A stretch of DNA of 35,823 bases. It comes from Pseudobutyrivibrio sp. GTDB taxonomy: Bacteria; Bacillota; Clostridia; Lachnospirales; Lachnospiraceae. The stretch's first letter is position 1, and the number at the start of each line of letters is the position of its first letter. The translations under genes and the position numbers were made by a program. The stretch lies in assembly GCA_024681435.1 (NCBI GenBank), contig JAILAV010000173.1:1-35823 (forward strand), given 5' to 3'. Below the pieces are notes generated by a model that searched no databases, was not told where the DNA came from, and saw only the letters and a list, made by a program, of their open reading frames with translations. Shown piece after piece: positions 1 to 8,516 of this stretch.

Positions 1-12
1 TTGGAGATTTAG

Positions 13-3000
13 ATGAGTTTTGTACATTTACACACCCATACAGAATATTCACTTTTGGATGGATCTAATAAAATAAAGTCATATGTTAAGAAATGCTTGG
101 ATATGGGCATGACCGCAGCGGCAATCACTGACCATGGCAATATGTATGGCGTCACAAAGTTTTACGACGAGTGTATGGCCCAGGGACTAAAGCCTGTCAT
201 AGGTTGTGAGGTTTATGTTGCCCCAGGTTCCAGATTTGACCGAGAAGTTGTTAAAGGTGAAGACAGATACTATCACCTTATTTTGCTTGCGGAAAATGAC
301 CAGGGGTACCATAACCTTATCAAGATTGTTTCTGCTGGGTATGTAGACGGATTTTACTATAAGCCTCGTGTTGATTTTGAGATTTTGGAAAAATATCATG
401 AGGGGCTTATTTGTCTTTCGGCTTGTTTGGCAGGAGAGGTCGCAAGAGCTCTTGCCAGAGGCGAATATGACGAGGCAAAAAATGTAGCTTTGAAATATCG
501 CGATACTTTTGGAGTGAATAATTATTTCCTTGAGATGCAGGACCACGGTATCGCCGAGCAAAAGGATGTTAATCAGGGCTTGCTTCGTCTTTCAAAGGAA
601 ACAGGAATTCCGCTTGTTGCCACAAATGACTGCCACTATACAAATAAAGAGGATGCAGCCAGCCATGATGTGTTACTTTGTATCCAGACTGCAGCCAAGT
701 TAGATGACGAAGACAGAATGCGTTTTGAGACAGATGAGTTTTATGTCAAATCTGAAGAAGAGATGCTTGAACTTTTCCCTTACGCAAAAGAGGCTGTTTA
801 CCGCACTCAGGAAATTGCAGATAGATGTAATGTAGAGATTAAATATCATATTGCAGGATTGCCACCATTTGCGGTTCCAGAGGGCTATAATACATGGACA
901 TATTTAAATAAATTATGCTTTGATGGTTTGAAAGAGCGTTATGGTGATGATGCTCATTTATATGAAGACAGACTTACTTACGAGCTTAATACCATCAAGG
1001 AAATGGGATATGTGGAGTATTTCCTTATTGTTTGGGATTTTATAAATTACGCCCGTACCCACGATATTCCAGTTGGTCCAGGACGAGGCTCTGCAGCAGG
1101 TTCACTTATCAGTTACACCACAGGAATCACAGATATTGATCCAATGAAATACAATCTTGTATTCGAGCGATTCCTCAATCCAGAGCGTGTAAGCATGCCC
1201 GATATTGATACTGATTTTGACCCAGATGGACGAGAAGAGGTTATCGAATATGTCCGCAGAAAATATGGCGACGATTGCGTTACTCAGATTGTTACCTTTG
1301 GTACCCTTAAGGCTAAGAGTGTAATTCAGGATGTAGGACGTGTAATGGGACTTCCAATTCCGTTTACTAACAGCATTAAAAAGCTTATTCCTGGAGATTT
1401 GAAAATTACAATAGATGATGCCCTAAAGCAAAGTAGCGAACTTCGTACAATGTATGAGACAGATGAGCAGGTACACGAGCTACTTGATATTTGCCGTAGC
1501 TTAGAGGGACTTCCTAGAAATACTGGTGTGCATGCAGCAGGTGTTGTCATTTCAGGAAAGCCTACAGATGAGTATATGCCTTTGGCTCTTGGTAAAGGCA
1601 ATGTTATTATCACCCAATACGAAAAGGAAGTAATTGAGGCCATTGGTCTGTTAAAGATGGACTTCCTTGGCCTTCGAAACCTTACAGTAATTAATGACAC
1701 TATCAAGCAGGTTGAAAAGAATCATGGTATCAAGCTTGATATGCATGAAATTGATTATAACGATAAAGCTACAATGGAGCTTTTTGCAGCAGGCAAAACT
1801 GATGGTGTTTTCCAGTTTGAGTCAGCGGGAATGAAGAGCTTGTTAAAGCAATTAAATCCTACTCAGATTGGCGATTTAATTTTGGCAAATGCTGTTTATC
1901 GTCCAGGTCCAATGGACTTTATTCCTCAGATTATCGAATGTAAAAATAATAATAAGCAATCTCCAATTGTGGAAAGATTGCCTATGCTTAATGATGTCTT
2001 GGCAGATACATATGGCTTCCCGGTTTATCAGGAACAGGTTATGCAAATCATGACTAACTGCGCTGGATACACAATGGGACGCGCTGATAATGTTAGACGT
2101 ATGATGAGTAAGAAAAAGAGAGATAAGCTTGAGGCTGAAGGTCCAGTATTTGTTCAGGGTTGTGCTGAAAATGGTATTTCAAACGAAGATGCAAAATGGC
2201 TTTTTGATCAGTTGATGCCATTCGCAGAGTACGGATTTAATAAATCTCATTCTGCAGCATATTCGTATGTAGCAGTGCAGACTGCTTATTTAAAGAAGTA
2301 CTATCCTCTTGAATACATGGCAGCTCTTATGACATCAGTGCTTAACAGCAGTACAAAAATTGCTGAGTATATAGCAGTTTGTCGTGAGTCCGGAATAGAA
2401 TTGCTTCCACCAGATGTTAATTATGGAGAGGCAGATTTCTCTGTTGATAATGGCAAGATTAGATATGGTCTTTCTGCCATTAAATCAGTGGGAAGCAGTA
2501 CCATCAAAGCCATCATTCAAGAACGCGAGAGTAATGGCTTGTATCGCGATTTGGAGGATTTCATCAATAGAGTTACAAAGTACGATGCAAATAAGCGTAC
2601 TGTTGAAAACCTAATTAAATCTGGAGCCTTGGATTCATTAGATGGAAACAGACACCAAAAATGTCTTATTTATCAGCAGATAATGGATTCAGTAAACCAG
2701 ACTAGAAAGCATTCAATGGATGGCCAAATGTCATTGTTTGACTTTGCAAGCGATGAGCAAAAGGAAGATTTAAAGGTTACTCTTCCTGCGGCAGAAGAAT
2801 TCCCTAGAGAAATTTTCCTAGGCTATGAGCGTGAGCTTATGGGTGTATATGTTAGTGGTCATCCTCTTGATGAATACATCGATGTTCTTAAGAAAAATGT
2901 TAACGCTCAGGCAATTGAGTTTGCAGCGGCAGGAGATTCAGAAGAGGAAGGCTTTGAAACTGAAGAAGAAAAGGGCGCATCGATTAAAGATGGTGCTGAG

Positions 3001-3519
3001 GTTGTTGTAGGTGGCATAATTATGGAATCAGACCTTAAGTATTCCGGTAAAGGTAATGCTTATGGTAATATCATCCTTGAAGACCTTACAGGTTCTGTAA
3101 AGATTTTGGCCTTTGCAAAGACTTACGAAAGAGTTCGCCCACTTCTTACAGAAGGAAATAAGGTTTTCATCAAAGGTCGAGTTCAAAACGATGAAGAGCG
3201 AGAGGCTATCATTATTTGCGAGGATGTTAAATCCTTTGATGAATGTAGAAAAGAAATCTGGCTTCAGTTTGCAAATAAATCCGACTTTGAGCAAAAGGAA
3301 GAGGAGCTGAATTCATCTGTTAAAGATATGGATGGAAATGATGCTCTTGTGATTTATCTCAAAGAAGAAAAAGCTGTTAAACGAATGGGAGCTAACTTTA
3401 GTGTGGGAGCTACAGAGGATAATATAAGCATCTTCCGTGGAAAATTCGGAGATGATAACGTAAGAGTTGTGGATAAAAAGATAGAATTTGCTGAAAGAAA
3501 CAGGCGAAATTATAGATGA
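13..3519 (+). CDS. dnaE: DNA polymerase III subunit alpha (DnaE)
   Basis: Catalytic subunit of a replicative C-family DNA polymerase, 1168 aa. Seen: an N-terminal PHP domain opening with the histidine cluster HLHTHTEYS (residues 5-13), the polymerase motif GRGSAAGS, the metal-binding motif PDIDTDFD with Asp399 and Asp401 matching the E. coli catalytic pair, and the third catalytic Asp550 in KMDFLGL. An OB-fold region lies around residues 1000-1080. Length and order fit DnaE rather than PolC, since no exonuclease domain interrupts the PHP domain. The ATG follows a TTGGAG ribosome binding site at the left edge of the window. The stop overlaps the holA start as ATGA, so the two polymerase III genes are probably translationally coupled. 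Confidence 0.97.
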   Translation: MSFVHLHTHTEYSLLDGSNKIKSYVKKCLDMGMTAAAITDHGNMYGVTKFYDECMAQGLKPVIGCEVYVAPGSRFDREVVKGEDRYYHLILLAENDQGYHNLIKIVSAGYVDGFYYKPRVDFEILEKYHEGLICLSACLAGEVARALARGEYDEAKNVALKYRDTFGVNNYFLEMQDHGIAEQKDVNQGLLRLSKETGIPLVATNDCHYTNKEDAASHDVLLCIQTAAKLDDEDRMRFETDEFYVKSEEEMLELFPYAKEAVYRTQEIADRCNVEIKYHIAGLPPFAVPEGYNTWTYLNKLCFDGLKERYGDDAHLYEDRLTYELNTIKEMGYVEYFLIVWDFINYARTHDIPVGPGRGSAAGSLISYTTGITDIDPMKYNLVFERFLNPERVSMPDIDTDFDPDGREEVIEYVRRKYGDDCVTQIVTFGTLKAKSVIQDVGRVMGLPIPFTNSIKKLIPGDLKITIDDALKQSSELRTMYETDEQVHELLDICRSLEGLPRNTGVHAAGVVISGKPTDEYMPLALGKGNVIITQYEKEVIEAIGLLKMDFLGLRNLTVINDTIKQVEKNHGIKLDMHEIDYNDKATMELFAAGKTDGVFQFESAGMKSLLKQLNPTQIGDLILANAVYRPGPMDFIPQIIECKNNNKQSPIVERLPMLNDVLADTYGFPVYQEQVMQIMTNCAGYTMGRADNVRRMMSKKKRDKLEAEGPVFVQGCAENGISNEDAKWLFDQLMPFAEYGFNKSHSAAYSYVAVQTAYLKKYYPLEYMAALMTSVLNSSTKIAEYIAVCRESGIELLPPDVNYGEADFSVDNGKIRYGLSAIKSVGSSTIKAIIQERESNGLYRDLEDFINRVTKYDANKRTVENLIKSGALDSLDGNRHQKCLIYQQIMDSVNQTRKHSMDGQMSLFDFASDEQKEDLKVTLPAAEEFPREIFLGYERELMGVYVSGHPLDEYIDVLKKNVNAQAIEFAAAGDSEEEGFETEEEKGASIKDGAEVVVGGIIMESDLKYSGKGNAYGNIILEDLTGSVKILAFAKTYERVRPLLTEGNKVFIKGRVQNDEEREAIIICEDVKSFDECRKEIWLQFANKSDFEQKEEELNSSVKDMDGNDALVIYLKEEKAVKRMGANFSVGATEDNISIFRGKFGDDNVRVVDKKIEFAERNRRNYR

Positions 3520-4583
3520 AACGTATAGACGAAGATATTAAATCAGGACAATTTAAAAATCTTTATTTGATTTATGGTACAGAGGAGTATCTTAAGCAGC
3601 AATACAAAAAGAAGCTTTTGGATGCTCTTGTTAATCCTGGCGATACCATGAATTTTTCTTCATTTAAAGAGGGAGAGGCAAAGGATAAAGGTATTATCGA
3701 TTTGGCAGAAACTGTTCCATTTTTTGCCAAGCCTGTTGGTCCTGACGGAAATCAATACAGAGTCATATTAATCGAGCACAGTGGTTTTGGCGGAGTGTCT
3801 TCATCAAAGGCGAAGGATGATTCCGGCAAGACTCCAGCAGATTTGATTTTAGATTATTTGGGAAATATTCCAGAGACTACCATTTTCATTTTCGTTGAAG
3901 AGGAAAAAATCAGCGATGAAAAAATAAATGGAAAGGTGGATAAGAGATATCGTCTTTACAAAGCTGCAGATAAAATTGGCAGAGCTATTGAAATGAACAT
4001 GCCAAATAATGAAGAGGTTTTGAAAAGATGGATTTTTGCCAAGCTCAATGCTGAAGGCAAAAAGATGAGAGCGGACGCATGGAACAGATACCTTGCCATG
4101 ACTGGGACCAACATGAATAACATGGATACGGAATTGAGAAAATTGATTTCCTATGTTGGTGACAGAGAAGAAATCTGCTTGGAAGATGTAAATTCAGTAT
4201 GCATAGAGACAACAGATATCAAAATCTTTGAGCTTACAAATGCATTGGCTGATAGAGATTCCAGAAAGGCTTTTGATATTTACAATTCTTTGATAGTGGC
4301 AAAGGAAGAGCCTAGAAGCATTCTTTCCCAGATGATTAATTTATATAGAAAGCTTCTTGTTATTAAGGAAATGGGTGCAGCTGGAAAGACCGATGATGAC
4401 ATAGCTAAAGTCATCGGAAATAAAAGCTTTTATGTAAAAATGAATAGACCTAGAGCTAAAAGATTTTCCACAGAGGAACTTAAACGTTTTCTTGAAGAGG
4501 CAGGAGATTTTCTTTTCAAAATAAATACGGGACAGTTAAATGAGACTATGGCCGTAGAATTGTTGCTTATGAAGTATACATAA
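3516..4583 (+). CDS. holA: DNA polymerase III subunit delta (HolA)
   Basis: Clamp-loader delta subunit, 355 aa, which opens the sliding clamp and loads it on primed DNA. The protein begins with a short lead-in, then LYLIYGTEEYL, the typical start of the AAA+-like delta fold without a usable Walker A. The C-terminal part (about residues 210-355) has the helical collar features seen in HolA, including EEPRSILSQMINLYRKLL. The start overlaps the dnaE stop by 4 nt. A replicase subunit directly downstream of dnaE makes functional sense, although in many Firmicutes holA sits elsewhere, near rpsT. The identification rests on overall family resemblance, which is weaker than for dnaE because delta subunits diverge strongly. 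Confidence 0.9.
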   Translation: MKRIDEDIKSGQFKNLYLIYGTEEYLKQQYKKKLLDALVNPGDTMNFSSFKEGEAKDKGIIDLAETVPFFAKPVGPDGNQYRVILIEHSGFGGVSSSKAKDDSGKTPADLILDYLGNIPETTIFIFVEEEKISDEKINGKVDKRYRLYKAADKIGRAIEMNMPNNEEVLKRWIFAKLNAEGKKMRADAWNRYLAMTGTNMNNMDTELRKLISYVGDREEICLEDVNSVCIETTDIKIFELTNALADRDSRKAFDIYNSLIVAKEEPRSILSQMINLYRKLLVIKEMGAAGKTDDDIAKVIGNKSFYVKMNRPRAKRFSTEELKRFLEEAGDFLFKINTGQLNETMAVELLLMKYT

Positions 4584-4598
4584 ATTTACGTTTTATAT

Positions 4599-4627
4599 TG
4601 AAAAAGCCCTCAAAAGCTTGTAAAATA
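4599..4627 (+). promoter_or_regulatory. Probable sigma-A promoter of pfkA
   Basis: TTGAAA (4599-4604), a 17-bp spacer, then TAAAAT (4622-4627), located in the 87-bp gap between holA and pfkA. A start site near 4634 would leave a short leader before the GGAGG ribosome binding site. Read from the sequence only. Confidence 0.65.
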
Positions 4628-4670
4628 GATTGGAATTGTTCAGATGTAGGGATTTAGGAGGATATATCAA

Positions 4671-5657
4671 ATGGCAGACAAGATTAAGACAATCGGTGTT
4701 CTTACCTCCGGTGGTGATGCACCTGGTATGAATGCGGCTATCCGTGCTGTTGTTCGTCAGGCAATTGCTAGAGGCAAGACAGTTAAAGGAATCAGAAGAG
4801 GTTACGCTGGACTTCTTTCCGGCGAAATTATAGATATGGACGCTCACAGCGTTTCAGAGACTATTCAGCGTGGTGGTACAATTCTTCAGACTGCTCGTTG
4901 TTTAGAGATGCTTAATCCTGAGTATCAGGAGAAGGCAGCTAATATGGCTAAGCAGGCAGGCATCGATGGCCTTGTAGTTATCGGTGGTGACGGTTCTTTT
5001 AAGGGCGCACAGAAGATTTCAAAGTTCGGTATCAACACAATCGGACTTCCAGGTACAATCGATCTTGATATCGCTTGTACAGAATATACAATCGGTTTCG
5101 ATACAGCTGTTAACACAGCTATGGAAGCTATCGATAAGGTTCGTGATACTTCTACATCACACGAGCGTTGCTCAATCATCGAGGTAATGGGTCGTGGAGC
5201 TGGTTACATCGCTCTTTGGTGTGGTATTGCAAACGGTGCAGAGGATGTTCTTCTTCCAGAGAGATATGATTACGATGAGCAGAAGCTTGTTAATCACATC
5301 ATCGAGGGACGTAAGAAGGGTAAGCAGCACCATATCATCATTAATGCTGAGGGTATTGGCCACTCAACATCAATGGCTAAGCGTATCGAGGCTGCTACAG
5401 GTATCGAGACACGTGCTACAATCCTTGGTCACATGCAGCGTGGTGGTTCACCTACATGTAAGGACCGTGTATATGCTTCTACAATGGGAGCTATGGCAGT
5501 TGACCTTCTTTGCGAAGGTAAGACAAACCGCGTAGTTGGTTACAGACATGGTGAGTTCATCGACTTCGATATCGATGAGGCTCTTGCTATGAAGAAAGAC
5601 GTTGACGAATATCAATATCAGATTTGCAAATCTTTGAACAATGATTACAAGTATTAA
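4671..5657 (+). CDS. pfkA: 6-phosphofructokinase, ATP-dependent type
   Basis: Phosphorylates fructose 6-phosphate to fructose 1,6-bisphosphate in glycolysis; 328 aa, close to the usual 320. Seen: GVLTSGGDAPGMNAAIR at the N-terminus, VIGGDGS, PGTIDLD with both acidic residues of the catalytic loop, a DTSTSHER segment, MGR, and ETRATILGHMQRGGSP. Gly in GGDGS and Gly in PGTID are the residues associated with ATP rather than pyrophosphate use. Two departures from E. coli PfkA: the Asn of the usual TIDND is Leu, and the allosteric Arg54 position is Ala, so effector control may differ. Preceded by its own promoter and an AGGAGG site. The last 17 nt overlap the next gene. Confidence 0.95.
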   Translation: MADKIKTIGVLTSGGDAPGMNAAIRAVVRQAIARGKTVKGIRRGYAGLLSGEIIDMDAHSVSETIQRGGTILQTARCLEMLNPEYQEKAANMAKQAGIDGLVVIGGDGSFKGAQKISKFGINTIGLPGTIDLDIACTEYTIGFDTAVNTAMEAIDKVRDTSTSHERCSIIEVMGRGAGYIALWCGIANGAEDVLLPERYDYDEQKLVNHIIEGRKKGKQHHIIINAEGIGHSTSMAKRIEAATGIETRATILGHMQRGGSPTCKDRVYASTMGAMAVDLLCEGKTNRVVGYRHGEFIDFDIDEALAMKKDVDEYQYQICKSLNNDYKY

Positions 5658-6456
5658 TAATAATCAAATTAAAAATATCATTGCACTTAACAAAAAAGCC
5701 AGAGAGCGTAAAGCTCAAAGGCTTTTTGTGGTTGAGGGTATAAGAGCTGTTGCTGAGGTTCCTGGTGAATTACTTTACCAAGTGTTTTATGTGGAAGGCT
5801 TTGACTCTAATGATGATGGCAAAAGCTATCTAAAAGAGCTTAAAGATAGGGCTAAAAGTGCAACTATTGAAGCGGTATCTGCGAATGTTTTCAAAAGCAT
5901 GTGTGATACAGTCACGCCACAGGGAATTTTGGCAGTGGTTAAAATGCAGGATTTCACATTGGATGATGTCCTTGGAAAAGGTGGCGATAAGCCAGCGCAT
6001 ATTATTATTTTGGAATCCCTTCAAGATCCAGGTAATATGGGCACCATTATCCGCACCGCCGAAGGAGCAGGAGCAACAGGAATTATCATGAACAATACCA
6101 CTGTAGATATATATTCTCCAAAGGTGGTTCGTTCTACAATGGGTAGTATTTTTAGAATGCCACATCTTGTTGTACAGGATTTAGGAAAAACTGTTAAATC
6201 TCTTGAAAATGAGCATGGCATTTCTGTTTATGCTGCTCATCTAAAGGGATATCGTAATTACGATGAGATGGATTTTACCACTCCAACTGCTTTTATGATT
6301 GGTAACGAAGGAAATGGTCTTACAGATGAGATTTCTGAATTGGCAACTAGCTACCTAAAGATTCCAATGGAAGGTCAGCTGGAATCGTTAAATGCATCAG
6401 TGGCTGCTAGTGTTTTGATGTATGAGACATCTAGACAGCGAAGAACGAGAGGATAA
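5641..6456 (+). CDS. TrmH/SpoU-family RNA 2'-O-methyltransferase
   Basis: Probable S-adenosylmethionine-dependent ribose methyltransferase acting on rRNA or tRNA, 271 aa. Seen: an N-terminal substrate-binding domain starting MITSINNNQIKNI, the usual opening of TsnR-like rRNA methylases, then the three SpoU motifs: DPGNMGTIIRTAEGAGA (motif 1), MIGNEGNGL (motif 2) and LESLNASVAASVLMYE (motif 3), which form the knotted SAM site. The start lies 17 nt inside the end of pfkA with only a weak ribosome binding site, so translational coupling is likely. The exact RNA target cannot be told from sequence. Confidence 0.9.
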   Translation: MITSINNNQIKNIIALNKKARERKAQRLFVVEGIRAVAEVPGELLYQVFYVEGFDSNDDGKSYLKELKDRAKSATIEAVSANVFKSMCDTVTPQGILAVVKMQDFTLDDVLGKGGDKPAHIIILESLQDPGNMGTIIRTAEGAGATGIIMNNTTVDIYSPKVVRSTMGSIFRMPHLVVQDLGKTVKSLENEHGISVYAAHLKGYRNYDEMDFTTPTAFMIGNEGNGLTDEISELATSYLKIPMEGQLESLNASVAASVLMYETSRQRRTRG

Positions 6457-6459
6457 TTA

Positions 6460-6723
6460 ATGAGGATTTGGTTTAAATCTTGGAAAGATAATCACATGCT
6501 TCATGATTTTGTTGTGGAGGATGAATCCGACGAAACACGTACTCATAAGATTTTTTCTGCCGTTGATAAGGCAAGCTATGAGTTTGACACCAGTAAGCCA
6601 GTATGGTTGGAATCAACAATACGAGAGTTTAAACGTCATGGAAAAGCTAGGTTCACAAAGGATAATTTTGTGGATGAAATAGAGTTTGATTACCTTGAGA
6701 TACACGTACTTGAAGAGGACTAA
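6460..6723 (+). CDS. Small conserved hypothetical protein
   Basis: 87-aa acidic, soluble protein with no signal peptide or membrane segment. It begins MRIWFKSWKDNHML and ends in an acidic FDYLEIHVLEED. I recall similar proteins annotated as hypothetical in other Lachnospiraceae, with the WFK..., THKIF and FDYLEI blocks kept, but know no function. It starts 3 nt after the stop of the methyltransferase (AGGATAATT before the ATG), so it is in the same transcript. A candidate promoter for the next gene overlaps its last codons. Confidence 0.75.
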   Translation: MRIWFKSWKDNHMLHDFVVEDESDETRTHKIFSAVDKASYEFDTSKPVWLESTIREFKRHGKARFTKDNFVDEIEFDYLEIHVLEED

Positions 6724-6737
6724 AAGTATGGTATTAT
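6710..6737 (+). promoter_or_regulatory. Possible promoter of the alarmone synthetase gene
   Basis: TTGAAG (6710-6715), 16-bp spacer, TATTAT (6732-6737), overlapping the end of the 87-aa gene. It could give independent expression of the downstream synthetase. The spacer is one base shorter than ideal. Confidence 0.45.
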
Positions 6738-6771
6738 AAAATTGTAATAAAGTACGGGGAGGTGATTCATT

Positions 6772-7464
6772 GTGGACATGAATATGTTTCCTGATGACGG
6801 AGTAACTTCTTGGAACACTGTCATGCTGTTGTATGAATCAGCTATCAAAAAATTCCGCACCAAGGTTGAAATTCTTAATGATGAGTTTCAGCAGGTGCAT
6901 CAGTATAATCCAATCGAATACATTAAAACTAGAGTTAAGACACCGGAGAGTATCGTTAAAAAATTAAAAAAGAATGGTTACGAAATTTCCATTCCAAATA
7001 TGATTGAGCATTGTAATGATATTGCCGGTGTAAGAATTGTTTGTTCATTTACATCCGATATTTATCAGATAGCGGAGATGATAGGACGACAGACAGATGT
7101 TACTGTTGTATCCATAAAGGATTACATTAAAAATCCTAAGCCATCTGGATATAAGAGCTATCATATGCTAGTTACTATTCCAATTTACCTATCAGATAAA
7201 ACTGTAGATACAAAGGTTGAAATTCAAATTCGTACAATCGGAATGGATTTCTGGGCTAGCTTAGAACACAAGATTTACTATAAGTTCGAAGGTAATGCAC
7301 CAGAATACATCAGTCAGGATTTACGAGAGTGTTCTGAAATTGTTTCAATGATGGATACTAAGATGCTTCAATTGAACAATGCTATCATGCAGACAAAGCT
7401 TGAAGAGGCAGAGAAGCAGCGTGAAGAGAAACAACATAGGAACAACTGGAAGGAAAACATTTAA
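6772..7464 (+). CDS. Small alarmone synthetase, RelQ/YjbM type
   Basis: Predicted (p)ppGpp synthetase, transferring pyrophosphate from ATP to GDP or GTP; 230 aa. Seen: only the synthetase domain, with RVKTPESIVKKLKKNG, DIAGVRIVC, the G-loop-like NPKPSGYKSYH and VEIQIRTIGMDFWASLEHK. There is no HD hydrolase, TGS or ACT domain, so it is a stand-alone synthetase rather than a long RelA/SpoT protein. The GTG start is chosen because a strong GGGGAGGTG site (6756-6764) lies 7 nt upstream; in-frame ATG codons 2 and 4 codons later are alternatives. The C-terminal tail (about residues 195-230) is charged and helical, as in RelQ. A terminator follows directly. Confidence 0.9.
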   Translation: MDMNMFPDDGVTSWNTVMLLYESAIKKFRTKVEILNDEFQQVHQYNPIEYIKTRVKTPESIVKKLKKNGYEISIPNMIEHCNDIAGVRIVCSFTSDIYQIAEMIGRQTDVTVVSIKDYIKNPKPSGYKSYHMLVTIPIYLSDKTVDTKVEIQIRTIGMDFWASLEHKIYYKFEGNAPEYISQDLRECSEIVSMMDTKMLQLNNAIMQTKLEEAEKQREEKQHRNNWKENI

Positions 7465-7476
7465 TAATATATAATG

Positions 7477-7507
7477 GGGCTGTTGTTTAACAACAGCTCT
7501 TTTTTTT
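7477..7507 (+). terminator. Rho-independent terminator
   Basis: Stem GGGCTGTTG (7477-7485) / CAACAGCTC (7491-7499) with a 5-nt TTTAA loop, followed by eight T. It ends the transcript of the alarmone synthetase gene, 18 bp before the uppP ATG region. Confidence 0.85.
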
Positions 7508-7524
7508 GAAAGTGGAGGATAATC

Positions 7525-8379
7525 ATGATTGAAATTTTAAAAGCAATATTATTTGGTGTTGTTGAAGGAATCACAGAATGGCTTCCTATCAGCAGCACAG
7601 GTCATATGATTCTCTTAGATGAGATAGTAAAGCTTGATGTTTCTGAAGAGTTTTATAGCATGTTTCAGGTTGTAATCCAGCTTGGTGCGATACTTGCTGT
7701 TGTACTTATTTTCTGGAATAAGATTTGGCCTTTTGGAAAGAAGGATAATAAAGCACCTCTAAGCAAGACAGGCTTAGGTAGATGGATTAAGACAGATATT
7801 TTTGTTCTTTGGTTCCACATTTTGGCTTCATGTGTTCCAGCAGCAATTGTAGGAATACTTTGGGATGATTTGTTTGAAGAGTTATTCTACAATCCAACAT
7901 GCGTTGCACTTGCACTTATAGTGTTTGGTGTTGCATTCATCATTGTAGAAACAAGAAAAGCTGGCCACAGTGCAAAGATAAATAGTGTGGCTGACATCAC
8001 TTATACAACAGCATTTTTAATTGGTATGTTCCAGCTTATCGCAGCCATCTTCCCTGGCACATCTCGTTCAGGAGCAACAATCGTAGGTGCATTAATCATC
8101 GGGGTTGCCCGCACGGTTGCGGCAGAGTACACATTCTACCTTGCCATTCCTGTAATGCTTGGCGCCAGCCTCTTAAAGATAGCAAAGTTTGGACTTCACT
8201 TCACAGCCATGGAAGCTACAATCCTTCTCGTAGGTATGGTAGTGGCCTTTGCAGTATCCATGTTTGTAATCAAATTCCTTATGGACTACATCAAAAAACA
8301 CGACTTCAAAGTTTTTGGATGGTACCGCATCGCCCTGGGTCTCTTGGTCCTCGCCTGCGGCCTCCTCGGGGTAATCTAA
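7525..8379 (+). CDS. uppP: Undecaprenyl-diphosphatase (UppP/BacA)
   Basis: Integral membrane enzyme that removes a phosphate from undecaprenyl diphosphate to recycle the lipid carrier for peptidoglycan and other wall polymers; it can confer bacitracin tolerance. 284 aa, a little longer than the usual 265-280. Seen: the motif GVVEGITEWLPISSTGH (residues 11-27) and PGTSRSGAT (177-185), the two conserved active-site blocks, with about eight hydrophobic segments. Start supported by AGTGGAGG upstream. The last 90 nt are visibly richer in G and C than the rest of the gene. No promoter stood out between the preceding terminator and the start. Confidence 0.95.
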   Translation: MIEILKAILFGVVEGITEWLPISSTGHMILLDEIVKLDVSEEFYSMFQVVIQLGAILAVVLIFWNKIWPFGKKDNKAPLSKTGLGRWIKTDIFVLWFHILASCVPAAIVGILWDDLFEELFYNPTCVALALIVFGVAFIIVETRKAGHSAKINSVADITYTTAFLIGMFQLIAAIFPGTSRSGATIVGALIIGVARTVAAEYTFYLAIPVMLGASLLKIAKFGLHFTAMEATILLVGMVVAFAVSMFVIKFLMDYIKKHDFKVFGWYRIALGLLVLACGLLGVI

Positions 8380-8405
8380 ACACGAGGCTGATGTCAAAAA
8401 GTAAG

Positions 8406-8502
8406 AAAGCCAACCTGTAGGTAGCAAGCTCTGTGTGTTCTTAAGCGAGACGTGTTGTCGAGCGAAGAATACGCAGGCTTGTAACCGTAACAGGTTGGCT
8501 TT
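8406..8502 (+). ncRNA. Structured RNA-like element, copy 1 (also a terminator-like hairpin)
   Basis: Foldable 97-nt element just after uppP. Outer stem P1: 8406-8418 with 8490-8502 (13 bp, AAAGCC... / ...GGCTTT). Inner stem P2: CAAGC (8425-8429) with GCTTG (8477-8481), one bulged T (8430), then 12 more pairs (8431-8442 with 8465-8476). The apical loop 8443-8464 contains GAGACGTGTTGTCGA. After P2 comes TAACCGTAAC. The same loop, bulge and TAnnCGTAAC joiner recur at 22904-22986, with different but still complementary stem sequences. P1 is followed by TTTT and a T-rich tail, so it may also end the uppP transcript. I do not recognise it as a known RNA family. Confidence 0.6.
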
Positions 8503-8516
8503 TGTATTATTTACCC

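Noticed and set aside
187-561. Long minus-strand reading frames inside dnaE (also 1326-1706)
   Set aside because: They lie wholly within a clear gene, lack ribosome sites, and their translations resemble no protein; they are frame shadows.
8406-8502. Reading copy 1 as a plain rho-independent terminator only
   Set aside because: The outer stem can serve as one, but a 97-nt two-stem fold with a loop identical to that at 22904-22986 is more than a terminator needs.
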